Assembly: GCA_012514915.1 (NCBI GenBank)
Contig: JAAYZJ010000242.1
Coordinates: 1-8,353, forward strand
Source: Lentisphaerota bacterium
Lineage (GTDB): Bacteria; Verrucomicrobiota; Kiritimatiellia; RFP12; JAAYLN01
Length of the DNA stretch: 8,353 nucleotides
Direction: 5' to 3'
Below, in pieces: positions 1 through 6,428 of the stretch. The position numbers and the translations under genes are program-made. Numbering within the stretch: position 1 is the first letter of the stretch; the number at the start of each line of letters is the position of its first letter. The notes under the pieces are model-generated. The model made no database searches, was not told the DNA's origin, and was given only the letters and a program-made list of their open reading frames with translations.

Positions 1-19
1 AGAACCCCCTGCAGAAACC

Positions 20-45
20 GGTCGGGACAGAGCCCGACCCTCCAG
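20..45 (-). repeat. REP-like hairpin element, copy 1 (inverted)
   Basis: Read on the minus strand this is CTGGAG, then a 7-nt arm GGTCGGG, a 6-nt loop CTCTGT and the exact complementary arm CCCGACC. It has the same length and design as the element at 73-98, in opposite orientation. The two differ at three stem positions, and each change is matched in the opposite arm, so the fold is kept while the sequence drifts. A GGAG tetranucleotide directly before a hairpin resembles REP elements, where a GTAG-type tetranucleotide precedes the palindrome. Membership of a genomic family is inferred from only two copies. Confidence 0.6.
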
Positions 46-72
46 ATCCGCGGAACCCGCTGGTTATCAGGG

Positions 73-98
73 CTGGAGGGACGACCTCCGTGTCGTCC
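73..98 (+). repeat. REP-like hairpin element, copy 2
   Basis: On the plus strand this reads CTGGAG, arm GGACGAC, loop CTCCGT, arm GTCGTCC: a perfect 7-bp stem with a 6-nt loop. Compared with copy 1, the CTGGAG lead and five of six loop bases are identical, while stem positions 3, 6 and 7 differ with matching changes in the partner arm. The two copies form an inverted pair separated by 27 nt. An outer 7-bp inverted repeat, AGAACCC at 1-7 and GGGTTCT at 103-109, flanks the pair. It lies downstream of the stop of the minus-strand regulator. There is no T-run, so a simple rho-independent terminator role is not supported. Confidence 0.6.
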
Positions 99-165
99 GC
101 CTGGGTTCTGCAAGAGCCTCGGAAATCCGCGGTTTATCGGAAGAAGGCTCAGCGGCTCGACGGCT

Positions 166-205
166 CGACTACGATCGACGACAAACGACTACCATCGACT
201 ACAGT
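166..205. repeat. Degenerate 10-bp tandem repeat, about four units
   Basis: CGACTAC or CGACGAC begins at 166, 176, 186 and 196, an exact 10-bp period. The next three bases of each unit vary (GAT, AAA, CAT, AGT). Just upstream, CGGCTCGA is repeated back to back at 153-160 and 161-168. An ATCGAC core is visible at 174-179 and 194-199. The array ends about ten bases before the regulator's stop codon. It contains no useful reading frame. The shared ATCGA core and near-equal period link it to the arrays at 5067-5111 and 7756-7800. Confidence 0.6.
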
Positions 206-214
206 GGAGGGAGG

Positions 215-1096
215 TTAGTCGTTGATGGCAGGGCGCGCCGCGGGCGTCCCCGCCGCCGTCAGGCGGTAGTGGCGAGGCGTCACACCGGTCTGTTCGCGGA
301 ACAGGCGGTAGAATTGCGCGGCGCAGGTGAAACCCGCGGCGTGGATGACATCGAGGATCTTGGCGTCGCCGACCGCCAGCAGCCGCTTGGCGTACGCCAG
401 GCGCAGGTGCGTGATGTAGCCGTTGACCGACTGGCCCGTGCAGCGGGCGAACGTGCGGGTCAGATGCCGCGGGCTGATACCCGCTGCACCGGCGACATCG
501 GCAATCCGCAGCGGCTCGCGGAAGTGCGCGACCACATGGCGCAAGGCGCGTGCGAAGCCCGTCGCGGGGAGCACGGGCGCGGCGGGCCGTCCCGCCATCG
601 ATGCCGCCAGGCGCAGCAGCCGTGCCCGCGTCTCGGCCAGCACGATGTCGGCCCCGGACGAGCCGGGCGCCGTCAGCAGGCGGTGCCAGTCGCGCAGCAG
701 CGCAAGGTCGCCGCACGGCGCGGCGCGCCTGGGTTCGACCAGCAGGTCGAGGTCGAGAAGCCGGGCCACCAGCGCGGCCGGCAGCGACCACTGCAGCGCC
801 CAGGCCAGCGGCACATGGATCCCGACGACCCGGGCGGCCGGCTCCCGCCGGAGCATCTGGTGCGGCAGCATGCCCCAGTGCACCACGAGACGGTTGGGCG
901 GCACGACCACCTCGCGGCCGCCATACAGCATGGTCACCCGCCCGCCCTCGAAGACACTGAGTTCGATGGAATCGTGCGTGTGTCCGCTGGGCGGCTGCGG
1001 GACGCCGAAGAAGGCGCCAAAGCCCATTTCCTGGAAGCCGGGCATGCCGGCATCGGTACGCATGGCCCGATATAGTACAAAAAGCACGCTTTCCAT
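215..1096 (-). CDS. AraC-family transcriptional regulator, MelR-like
   Basis: A 293-residue protein with an N-terminal cupin-type sensor domain (about residues 35-110) and a C-terminal AraC DNA-binding domain with two helix-turn-helix motifs (about 196-221 and 246-276). The second HTH contains ILDVIHAAGF, FYRLFRE and GVTPRHYR, the usual AraC signature. The sensor pattern (HTHDSIE at 39-45, then LYGGREVVVPPNRL, HWGMLPHQM and IHVPLAWALQWSLP) resembles the melibiose regulator MelR, which points to a sugar-responsive activator. The ligand cannot be read from sequence. It is transcribed divergently from the kinase and most likely controls that gene and itself. The first ATG (1096) is preceded by no clear Shine-Dalgarno sequence. 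Met12 (1063) and Met18 (1045) are alternative starts, also without good sites. The AraC assignment is secure; the MelR-like label is by eye. Confidence 0.93.
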   Translation of the reverse strand: MESVLFVLYRAMRTDAGMPGFQEMGFGAFFGVPQPPSGHTHDSIELSVFEGGRVTMLYGGREVVVPPNRLVVHWGMLPHQMLRREPAARVVGIHVPLAWALQWSLPAALVARLLDLDLLVEPRRAAPCGDLALLRDWHRLLTAPGSSGADIVLAETRARLLRLAASMAGRPAAPVLPATGFARALRHVVAHFREPLRIADVAGAAGISPRHLTRTFARCTGQSVNGYITHLRLAYAKRLLAVGDAKILDVIHAAGFTCAAQFYRLFREQTGVTPRHYRLTAAGTPAARPAIND

Positions 1097-1202
1097 AGAA
1101 GACGATTCTTGTCTGATCGCCTATACTTAACCCCGCAAACCCCGGTTGCGGCGGTGGCGGGTGCCTCCGCCTGCCGGGTTCACCCGACGGTTGGACGTTA
1201 CG
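1097..1202 (+). promoter_or_regulatory. Divergent control region between regulator and kinase operon
   Basis: On the plus strand TATACT (1122-1127) is a 5-of-6 match to a -10 box. The bases 16-18 bp upstream (around 1098-1104, AAGACG) bear no resemblance to TTGACA. A good -10 without a -35 is typical of promoters that need an AraC-type activator. An imperfect 15-bp dyad with AGAC/GTCT ends (1100-1114) lies where an activator could sit and also just before the regulator's ATG, so it could serve autoregulation. Transcription from this -10 would give a leader of roughly 70 nt. That leader can form two small GC-rich hairpins (1156-1171, GGCGG/CCGCC; 1175-1186, CGGG-TTCA-CCCG). Operator and hairpin roles are inference. 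Confidence 0.45.
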
Positions 1203-2561
1203 ATGAAGCAGGCCGCACGGCAACCCGTGGCGAGTGCCGAACCAGGCGACCGGATCGGCCTCGATCTCGGCACCACGGTCCTCAAGGGCGTGCGGTTGCG
1301 CGCCGATGGCTCGCTGGTCGCCGCAGCCGAGTGCCCGGCCATCTACAGCCGACCACATGACGGCTGGGTCGAGACCGATCCCGAGGCGCACTGGCAGGCC
1401 GTCGCCGGCCTGATCCGGCAACTCGTCGGCGCCGCCCCCGGCGGTGTGGCGGCCGTGGCCGCCAGCGGCGCCTCGGGCAACACCCTGCTGGCCGACGCCG
1501 ACGGCCGCCCCCTGCGGCCGATCATCAACTGGATGGACCGGCGCTGCGCCGGGCAGCCGCCGCCCGCCCTGGCCGGCCTGACGCCCGAAGCCGTGCGCAG
1601 CGTCGCCGGCTGGCCCTGTCTCGACATCTTTCCCCTCGCCCATCTGGGCTGGCTGCTCGAACACGAACCGGGCACCTACGGCCGTGCGGAGCACGTCGGC
1701 ATGAACACCGACTGGCTCCTGTTCCGCCTGACGGGCCGGTGGGTCATGGACACCTCGACGGCGACGACGTTCCATCTGCAAGATCAGGTTGCCCGCCGCT
1801 GGCACACGCCCTATCTGGAGCGGCTCAAGCTGAGCTCCTCGCAGCTTGCCAGCCTGCATGCGCCGGGTCGGACGGTGGGCATTGTCACCGAGGAAGCGGC
1901 CGCGGCAACTGGTCTATCGCGCGGCACGCGGGTGGTGACGGGGTGTTTCGACCATCCCGCCGCCGCCCGCGCGGCGAGCGTGCGGGAACCGGGGAGCCTG
2001 ATGCTCTCCTGCGGCACCTCGTGGGTGGCCTTTCTGCCGTGGCCCGACCGCCAGGCGATCATCGACGCCGGTCTGCTGTGCGATCCGTTCCTGAGCGACG
2101 CGGGCGGCCCCTGGGCCGGCATGCTCTCGGTGCCGGCGATCGGACCGGTCATCGACGACTATGTACGGCACGTGATCGCCCCCGGCGCGGTGGCCCCGCT
2201 GCGCGTGTTCGATGAACTAGCCGCGCAGGCGCCGACCGGAGCGAACGGCCTGCAGATCGATTTGCGCGCACCGTGGCGGCCGCTGCCCGGCGCGCGGCGG
2301 GCCGATGTGGCCCGCGCGGTCATGGAGGGCGCGGCACGCCTGCTGGCCGGACGGCTGCGCGCGCTCGAGTCGCGCGGCTTCCGCTTCCGCCAGGCCGTCG
2401 TCGTGGGCGGCCCCGGACGGAGTCCGGTGTGGCCTTCCATCATCGCCGCCGAGACCGGTCTGGAATTGACCGTGGGGCCGCTGCACGCGGGAGCCCGCGG
2501 GGCGGCGCTGCTGGCCGGCGAAGGGTGCGCGGAACCAAGCCAAGGGGAAACCTCCATATGA
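1203..2561 (+). CDS. FGGY-family carbohydrate kinase (xylulokinase-like)
   Basis: A 452-residue sugar kinase of the FGGY/hexokinase-actin fold, transferring ATP phosphate to a sugar, probably a ketose made by the isomerase two genes downstream. Visible motifs: the N-terminal phosphate loop GLDLGTTVLKG (from residue 19); substrate-site W110-x-D112-x-R114 in INWMDRR; GCFDHPAAA with the likely catalytic base Asp250; LSCGTSW, the second phosphate motif; and VVGGPGRSPVWPSIIAAETG, the adenosine-binding segment near the C-terminus. It is somewhat shorter than typical xylulokinases (about 480-510). The ATG at 1203 is chosen because the Rossmann-like start follows closely; a TTG at 1146 would add 19 non-conserved residues. 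Neither start has a good ribosome-binding site, so the gene may depend on a leaderless-like or A/S1-driven start. The substrate is not identifiable: xylulose, ribulose, fuculose and rhamnulose are all possible. Confidence 0.9.
   Translation: MKQAARQPVASAEPGDRIGLDLGTTVLKGVRLRADGSLVAAAECPAIYSRPHDGWVETDPEAHWQAVAGLIRQLVGAAPGGVAAVAASGASGNTLLADADGRPLRPIINWMDRRCAGQPPPALAGLTPEAVRSVAGWPCLDIFPLAHLGWLLEHEPGTYGRAEHVGMNTDWLLFRLTGRWVMDTSTATTFHLQDQVARRWHTPYLERLKLSSSQLASLHAPGRTVGIVTEEAAAATGLSRGTRVVTGCFDHPAAARAASVREPGSLMLSCGTSWVAFLPWPDRQAIIDAGLLCDPFLSDAGGPWAGMLSVPAIGPVIDDYVRHVIAPGAVAPLRVFDELAAQAPTGANGLQIDLRAPWRPLPGARRADVARAVMEGAARLLAGRLRALESRGFRFRQAVVVGGPGRSPVWPSIIAAETGLELTVGPLHAGARGAALLAGEGCAEPSQGETSI
2542..2548 (+). 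promoter_or_regulatory. Ribosome-binding site fixing the hydrolase start
   Basis: AAGGGGA lies 9 nt before the ATG at 2558, inside the 3' end of the kinase gene. It supports ATG 2558 over far-upstream in-frame starts (the open frame extends back to 2273), which would encode about 95 arginine-rich residues overlapping the kinase. Its position fits translational coupling to the kinase. Confidence 0.7.
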
Positions 2562-3664
2562 ACACCACACTCAACACCGGCCCGGCCTGCGGTGACGCCG
2601 ACCGGCGGATTTTCGAGCAGGAACTGAACGATTTCCTGCCGCGGCGGATCTTCGACGTCCATGCCCACCTGTTCGATGCCGGCTGCTTCGTTCCCAGCAC
2701 CAAGCTGCCTCCCAAGAGCTGCTACCGCCGGTTCGGAGGCAGCTTCACCCGCGAGCAGTACCAGGGCTGGGCGGACGCCTGGCTGCCCGGGCGGATCCTG
2801 CATGTGAACAGCTTCGGGCATCCCTCCGCCGAGACCGACCGTGCGCGCTCGGCCACCTACACCGGCACCATCTCCGACAACCGCCGTTTCTTCGGCATGC
2901 GCCTCGTCGCGCCGCACGATCCGGCCGCAGCCATCGAGGCAAGCCTCCGCGAGCACGCGCTCATCGGCTACAAGCCCTACCTGAACTATGTGGACTGGAA
3001 GCCGTCGGACGAGGTGACGATCGACGACATGCTGCCCGCGGCGCAGATGGAGCTGGCGGAGCGGCTCGGGCTGATCATCACGCTGCACATTCCCCGCGCC
3101 GAGCGGCTGGCCGATCCCATCAACCAGGCCCAGATGACCGCCCTGTGCCGCCGCTATCCCCGCGCGACGTTCATCTTCGCCCACATCGGACGCGCCTATT
3201 TCCTGAACAACGTCATCGGCCGGCTCGACGGGCTGGCGGCGTGTCCGAACGCCTACCTCGACACGGCGATGGTCAACCACGAGGGCGTGCTGGAATACAC
3301 GTTCCGCCACTTTCCGCGCGAGCGGATCCTCTTCGGTTCCGACGCACCCATCGCCCTGTTGCGGGGCAAGTCGGTCGAGATCAACAATCAGTACGCCTAC
3401 CTGATGGGCGAGGACTACCTGATCGGGACGGCGATTGTCGACACTGCGCATGCCGTGACCTTCACGACGTTCTTCTACGAGCAGCTCCGCGGCATCCGGC
3501 TGGCCGCCGCGCGCGCCGGGCTGACGGCCGCGGAGGTGGAGCGACTGTTCTTCGGCAACGCCCACGACCTGTTCACCGCGGCGGCCGCGCGGATCCATCA
3601 CCTCGCGCCGGCCGCACCGGCGGTCACGGAAGATCCATCCCCACACGCTCAGGAGCCCGCATGA
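2558..3664 (+). CDS. Amidohydrolase-2 family metal-dependent hydrolase
   Basis: A 368-residue cytoplasmic TIM-barrel protein of the ACMSD/lactonase branch of the amidohydrolase superfamily. Expected metal and catalytic positions are visible: H35-x-H37 in FDVHAHL (strand 1), His177 in TLHIPR (strand 5), His209 in FAHIGR (strand 6) and Asp262 in LFGSDAP (strand 8). Family members hydrolyse sugar lactones (fuconolactonase and related enzymes), or decarboxylate or hydrate aromatic acids. In this sugar context a lactonase or related C-O hydrolase is more plausible, but that is inference. Its start overlaps the kinase stop by four bases (ATGA) and its stop overlaps the isomerase start the same way, so it sits inside a translationally coupled kinase-isomerase pair. 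There is no signal peptide. A less conserved insert rich in aromatic and basic residues (about residues 45-85) follows the HxH motif and may shape the substrate site. Confidence 0.85.
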   Translation: MNTTLNTGPACGDADRRIFEQELNDFLPRRIFDVHAHLFDAGCFVPSTKLPPKSCYRRFGGSFTREQYQGWADAWLPGRILHVNSFGHPSAETDRARSATYTGTISDNRRFFGMRLVAPHDPAAAIEASLREHALIGYKPYLNYVDWKPSDEVTIDDMLPAAQMELAERLGLIITLHIPRAERLADPINQAQMTALCRRYPRATFIFAHIGRAYFLNNVIGRLDGLAACPNAYLDTAMVNHEGVLEYTFRHFPRERILFGSDAPIALLRGKSVEINNQYAYLMGEDYLIGTAIVDTAHAVTFTTFFYEQLRGIRLAAARAGLTAAEVERLFFGNAHDLFTAAAARIHHLAPAAPAVTEDPSPHAQEPA

Positions 3665-5067
3665 TGACAGCCAGACAGCCCCGCATCGGCCTCGTGCCGT
3701 TTTATCTGAAACTGTACGACGACCTCATGCCCGCGCGACGTGCGGGCTTCCAGCCGTTTCTGGAGCGGGTGGTTGCCGAACTGACGGGCCGCGGACTCGA
3801 CGTCACCTGCGCGCCGGTGTGCCGTATCGCCTCCGAATTCGGCGAGGCCATGAGCCGGCTCGAGAACCAGGTCGACCTCGTGATCACCCTGCACCTGGCC
3901 TATTCCCCTTCCCTCGAGGCACTGGATGTGTTCCGCAAGAGCCGCCTGCCGCTGCTGCTGCTCGACACGACACCCCACGCCGACTTCGGGATGGACGTCC
4001 CGGCCGACCGCATCATGCTGAACCACGGCGTGCACGGGGTCATGGATTTCGCCTCGATGCTCAACCGCGTGCGGCGTCCGTTCGAGATCGTGGCGGGGAG
4101 TGTCGACGCCCCCGCGACGTTCGACCGGGCGGCGGGCATGGCGCGGGCGGCGGCCGCCGTGCAGCGGTTCCGCGGCATGAAGACCCTGCGCATCGGCCAG
4201 GCCTTCAGGGGCATGGGGGATTTCTCGGTCGATCCGGCGGTGCTGCTGGCGAGCTTCAACCTGTCGGTGGACGAGATCGGCATGGAGGCGCTCGATCAGG
4301 CGGCCGCCGCGGTCGCGGACGGCGAAGTCGATGACGAAATCCGCCGGGACCGCCAGCGGTTCGATTGCCAACTGGACGAGGCCACACACCGCGACGCCAC
4401 CCGCGTGGGGCTGGGGCTGCGGCGGCTGGTCGCCGACGGCGGCTACGGGGCGTTCAGCGTCAACTTCCAATCCTTCGACCGCCCCGACCGGCCGGCCTGC
4501 GCCATGCCGTTTCTGGAGATTTCCAAGTCCATGGCGCGCGGCCTGGGCTACGGCGGCGAAGGCGACGTGCTGACCGCCGCGCTGGTCGCGGCGCTGTCGC
4601 ACGGATTCGGCGCCGCCAGCTTCACCGAGATCTTCTGCGCCGACTGGAGCGGCGACACGCTCTTCCTGTCGCACATGGGCGAGATCAACCCCGCCCTGGC
4701 GCAGGGCCGCCCGCACGTGTTCGCCAAGAAGGCCTTCGACACCCGCTCGCGCGACACCGCCGCGCTGACGTTCGCGGCCCGCCCCGGACCGGCCACCTTC
4801 GTCAACCTGACCCCCGGCCCGGATGACACGTTCACCCTCGTCAGCGCCCCGGTGGAGATCCTTGCCGAGAACGCCGACCGCCTCGACCCGGCCATGCGGG
4901 ACACCGTCCGCGTCTGGATCCGGCCGCGGCAGCCGGTGGCCCGCTTCCTCGAGGCCTACTCGCGGGCGGGCGGCACCCACCACAGCGCGCTGGTACCGGG
5001 CGCGGACGCCGCATCGGTCGCCGCCTTCGGCCGCATGCTCGGGATCGGGAGCGTCGCACTGGAGTGA
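3661..5067 (+). CDS. L-arabinose/L-fucose isomerase-like protein
   Basis: A 468-residue protein of the L-fucose/L-arabinose isomerase superfamily (Mn-dependent aldose-ketose isomerases; E. coli AraA is 500 aa). The N-terminal domains carry GLVPFYLKLYDDLMP, DLVITLHLAYSPS (72-84), LLDTTPHADF and NHGVHGV (121-127). The C-terminal active site keeps all expected positions by motif comparison with AraA: Glu300 in GYGGEGD, Glu323 in SFTEIFCADW, His338 in LSHMGEINP and His440/His441 in GGTHHSAL. Retention of both Glu and both His ligands argues for an active isomerase feeding the kinase. AGGAG at 3651-3655 precedes two adjacent ATGs (3661 and 3664): the first gives the ATGA overlap, and the second has better spacing and would give a 467-residue protein. 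Overall similarity to true AraA or FucI is moderate, so the substrate could be another pentose or 6-deoxyhexose. Confidence 0.85.
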   Translation: MMTARQPRIGLVPFYLKLYDDLMPARRAGFQPFLERVVAELTGRGLDVTCAPVCRIASEFGEAMSRLENQVDLVITLHLAYSPSLEALDVFRKSRLPLLLLDTTPHADFGMDVPADRIMLNHGVHGVMDFASMLNRVRRPFEIVAGSVDAPATFDRAAGMARAAAAVQRFRGMKTLRIGQAFRGMGDFSVDPAVLLASFNLSVDEIGMEALDQAAAAVADGEVDDEIRRDRQRFDCQLDEATHRDATRVGLGLRRLVADGGYGAFSVNFQSFDRPDRPACAMPFLEISKSMARGLGYGGEGDVLTAALVAALSHGFGAASFTEIFCADWSGDTLFLSHMGEINPALAQGRPHVFAKKAFDTRSRDTAALTFAARPGPATFVNLTPGPDDTFTLVSAPVEILAENADRLDPAMRDTVRVWIRPRQPVARFLEAYSRAGGTHHSALVPGADAASVAAFGRMLGIGSVALE

Positions 5068-5111
5068 TGGGACGAATCGAACGAATGTAGCCAATTGGAC
5101 GGATAACGGAT
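5067..5111. repeat. Degenerate 9-bp tandem repeat, about five units
   Basis: Starting at the last base of the isomerase stop codon, AT recurs at 5067, 5076, 5085, 5094 and 5103, an exact 9-bp period. The units are ATGGGACGA, ATCGAACGA, ATGTAGCCA, ATTGGACGG and ATAACGGAT. The phase breaks after 5110. It fills about half of the 78-nt spacer between the isomerase and the first oxidoreductase. I see no convincing promoter here: TTGGAC (5095-5100) has no properly spaced -10. The second unit also fits the consensus of the array at 7756-7800. Confidence 0.5.
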
Positions 5112-5145
5112 CATAAGCTTGCGGGGAAGATAAGGAGCACACATC

Positions 5146-6402
5146 ATGGGCATCAGCATCGGCTTGGTTGGCTTGGGATCGTTCGGCAGTGGCTTCGCGC
5201 CGCTGTTCAAGAACCACCCGGCGGTGGACCGCATCGGCTTCTGCGACCGCGAAGCCAGCCTGGTGGAACGGTTCGCGTCCGACCCGTTCTACGCCGACAA
5301 GTTCAACCCGCGGGACCGTTATGCCTCGCTGGACGAGATCTGCAAGGCCGACTTCGACGCACTGGTGATCATCACGCAGCCCTGGCTGCATGCGCCGCAA
5401 TGCCTCCAGGCACTGGCGAGCGGCAAGCACGTCTACAGCGCCGTGCCGGTTATCAGCATTCCCGACGACCAGGAGATCCTCGACTGGTGCGACAAGCTCG
5501 TCGCGGCGGTCAAGCGGACCGGGCGCTCGTACATGCTGGGCGAGACAACCTTCTACCGTCCCGAGGCGATGTACTGCCGCCGCCAGGCGCGTGCCGGGGC
5601 GTTCGGCGATTTCGTCTACGCCGAGGGCGAGTACCTGCACGATGTCGACGCCGGGTGCAACCTGCGCCAGGTGCAGCAGCGGCGGCTGGCGAGCGCATCG
5701 GGGCACGAGTGGCCGCCGATCCGCGACGCCTACACGGCGCGCGGCGTCCGGGGCGGGCCGATGCACTACCCGACCCACTCGGTCAGCGGCCCGGTCTGCG
5801 TCATGGGCGCCCACGCGGTGAAGGTCAACGCCTACGGCTACCGCAACCGCGAGAACGATCCCTACTTCGCCCACGAGGCCTTCAGCAACGAGATGGCGCT
5901 CTTCAAGATGAGCAACGGCGCCGTCGTGCGGATCGTCGAGGCGCGCGAGATGCCCGGCCTTGCCGGGCAGGAGAGCGAGACCTTCCGCGTCTTCGGCACA
6001 CGGGGGTCGTTCTCCGAGCGCCGCTGGTTCTCCATCGCGCGCCCCGCGTTCGACAAGCTCGATTACGACAACCTCCCGAAGCCCAACAAGACCGAACTGA
6101 CCCCGCGGGAGATGTTCGACCCGCTGCCGCCCGCGGTCGAGCTGGCCTTCAAGCAGGTCATGCACCGCGACAAGTCGGCCGAAGAACTGCTGAGCATCGA
6201 TTTCCAGCCCTCGGGGCATGGCGGTTCGCACCCCTATCTCGTGCATGAGTTCGTCGATGCCGTGGCGAACCACCGCCAGCCCGCGATCAACGTCTGGGAG
6301 GCGGTCCGCTACATGGCCATGGGTGTGGCGGCGCACGAATCGGCGCTGCGCGACGGCGAGACGGTCGCCGTCGCCGACTGGGGCGACGCCCCGCAAGGGT
6401 GA
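5146..6402 (+). CDS. Gfo/Idh/MocA-family oxidoreductase, first copy
   Basis: A 418-residue NAD(P)-dependent sugar or inositol dehydrogenase-type protein. It has an N-terminal Rossmann fold with G9-x-G11-xx-G14 in GLVGLGSFGSG, and a C-terminal alpha/beta substrate domain including HYPTHSVSG (His211) and YLVHEFVDAV near the C-terminus. The family's usual GKHVxxEKP motif reads GKHVYSAVPV here, so Glu is Ala99 and the conserved Lys is Val100. This departs from canonical glucose-fructose oxidoreductase chemistry and suggests either a different subfamily mechanism or a non-catalytic partner role. AAGGAG at 5132-5137, 8 nt before the ATG, supports the start. It lies 78 nt after the isomerase and 26 nt before the second oxidoreductase, presumably in the same transcript. 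The substrate is unknown: sugar, sugar acid, inositol or a glycoside. Confidence 0.9.
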   Translation: MGISIGLVGLGSFGSGFAPLFKNHPAVDRIGFCDREASLVERFASDPFYADKFNPRDRYASLDEICKADFDALVIITQPWLHAPQCLQALASGKHVYSAVPVISIPDDQEILDWCDKLVAAVKRTGRSYMLGETTFYRPEAMYCRRQARAGAFGDFVYAEGEYLHDVDAGCNLRQVQQRRLASASGHEWPPIRDAYTARGVRGGPMHYPTHSVSGPVCVMGAHAVKVNAYGYRNRENDPYFAHEAFSNEMALFKMSNGAVVRIVEAREMPGLAGQESETFRVFGTRGSFSERRWFSIARPAFDKLDYDNLPKPNKTELTPREMFDPLPPAVELAFKQVMHRDKSAEELLSIDFQPSGHGGSHPYLVHEFVDAVANHRQPAINVWEAVRYMAMGVAAHESALRDGETVAVADWGDAPQG

Positions 6403-6415
6403 GGGATTGCCGGCA

Positions 6416-6422
6416 AAGGGAG
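6416..6422 (+). promoter_or_regulatory. Ribosome-binding site fixing the second oxidoreductase start
   Basis: AAGGGAG lies 6 nt before the ATG at 6429 and favours that start. The alternative is a GTG at 6399 that overlaps the preceding stop (GTGA) and would add ten residues of no apparent conservation. The GTG lacks a comparable site. Confidence 0.65.
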
Positions 6423-6428
6423 ACAGGC

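Noticed and set aside
20..98. Bidirectional intrinsic terminator for the regulator
   Set aside because: The stems are good, but no T-run follows on either strand, and the two copies look like a repeat family instead.
1146..1202. TTG start adding 19 residues to the kinase
   Set aside because: No ribosome-binding site, a rarer start codon, and the added residues are not kinase-like. ATG 1203 leaves the normal short lead before the phosphate loop.
189..1859. A 556-codon minus-strand open frame spanning the regulator, the promoter region and part of the kinase
   Set aside because: It crosses a divergent promoter, overlaps the AraC gene in another frame and shows no domain.
2273..2557. N-terminal extension of the hydrolase inside the kinase gene
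   Set aside because: The extension is Arg/Gly-rich shadow sequence. ATG 2558 has a good ribosome-binding site and an ATGA overlap, and the family-like sequence starts there.
2159..3646. A 495-codon minus-strand open frame opposite the hydrolase and the kinase 3' end
   Set aside because: Same shadow effect: low-complexity composition, no motifs, and full overlap with two well-supported genes.
5095..5117. Internal promoter (TTGGAC with CATAAG) before the first oxidoreductase
   Set aside because: The spacing of about 11 bp is too short, and the hexamers fall partly within the 9-bp repeat.
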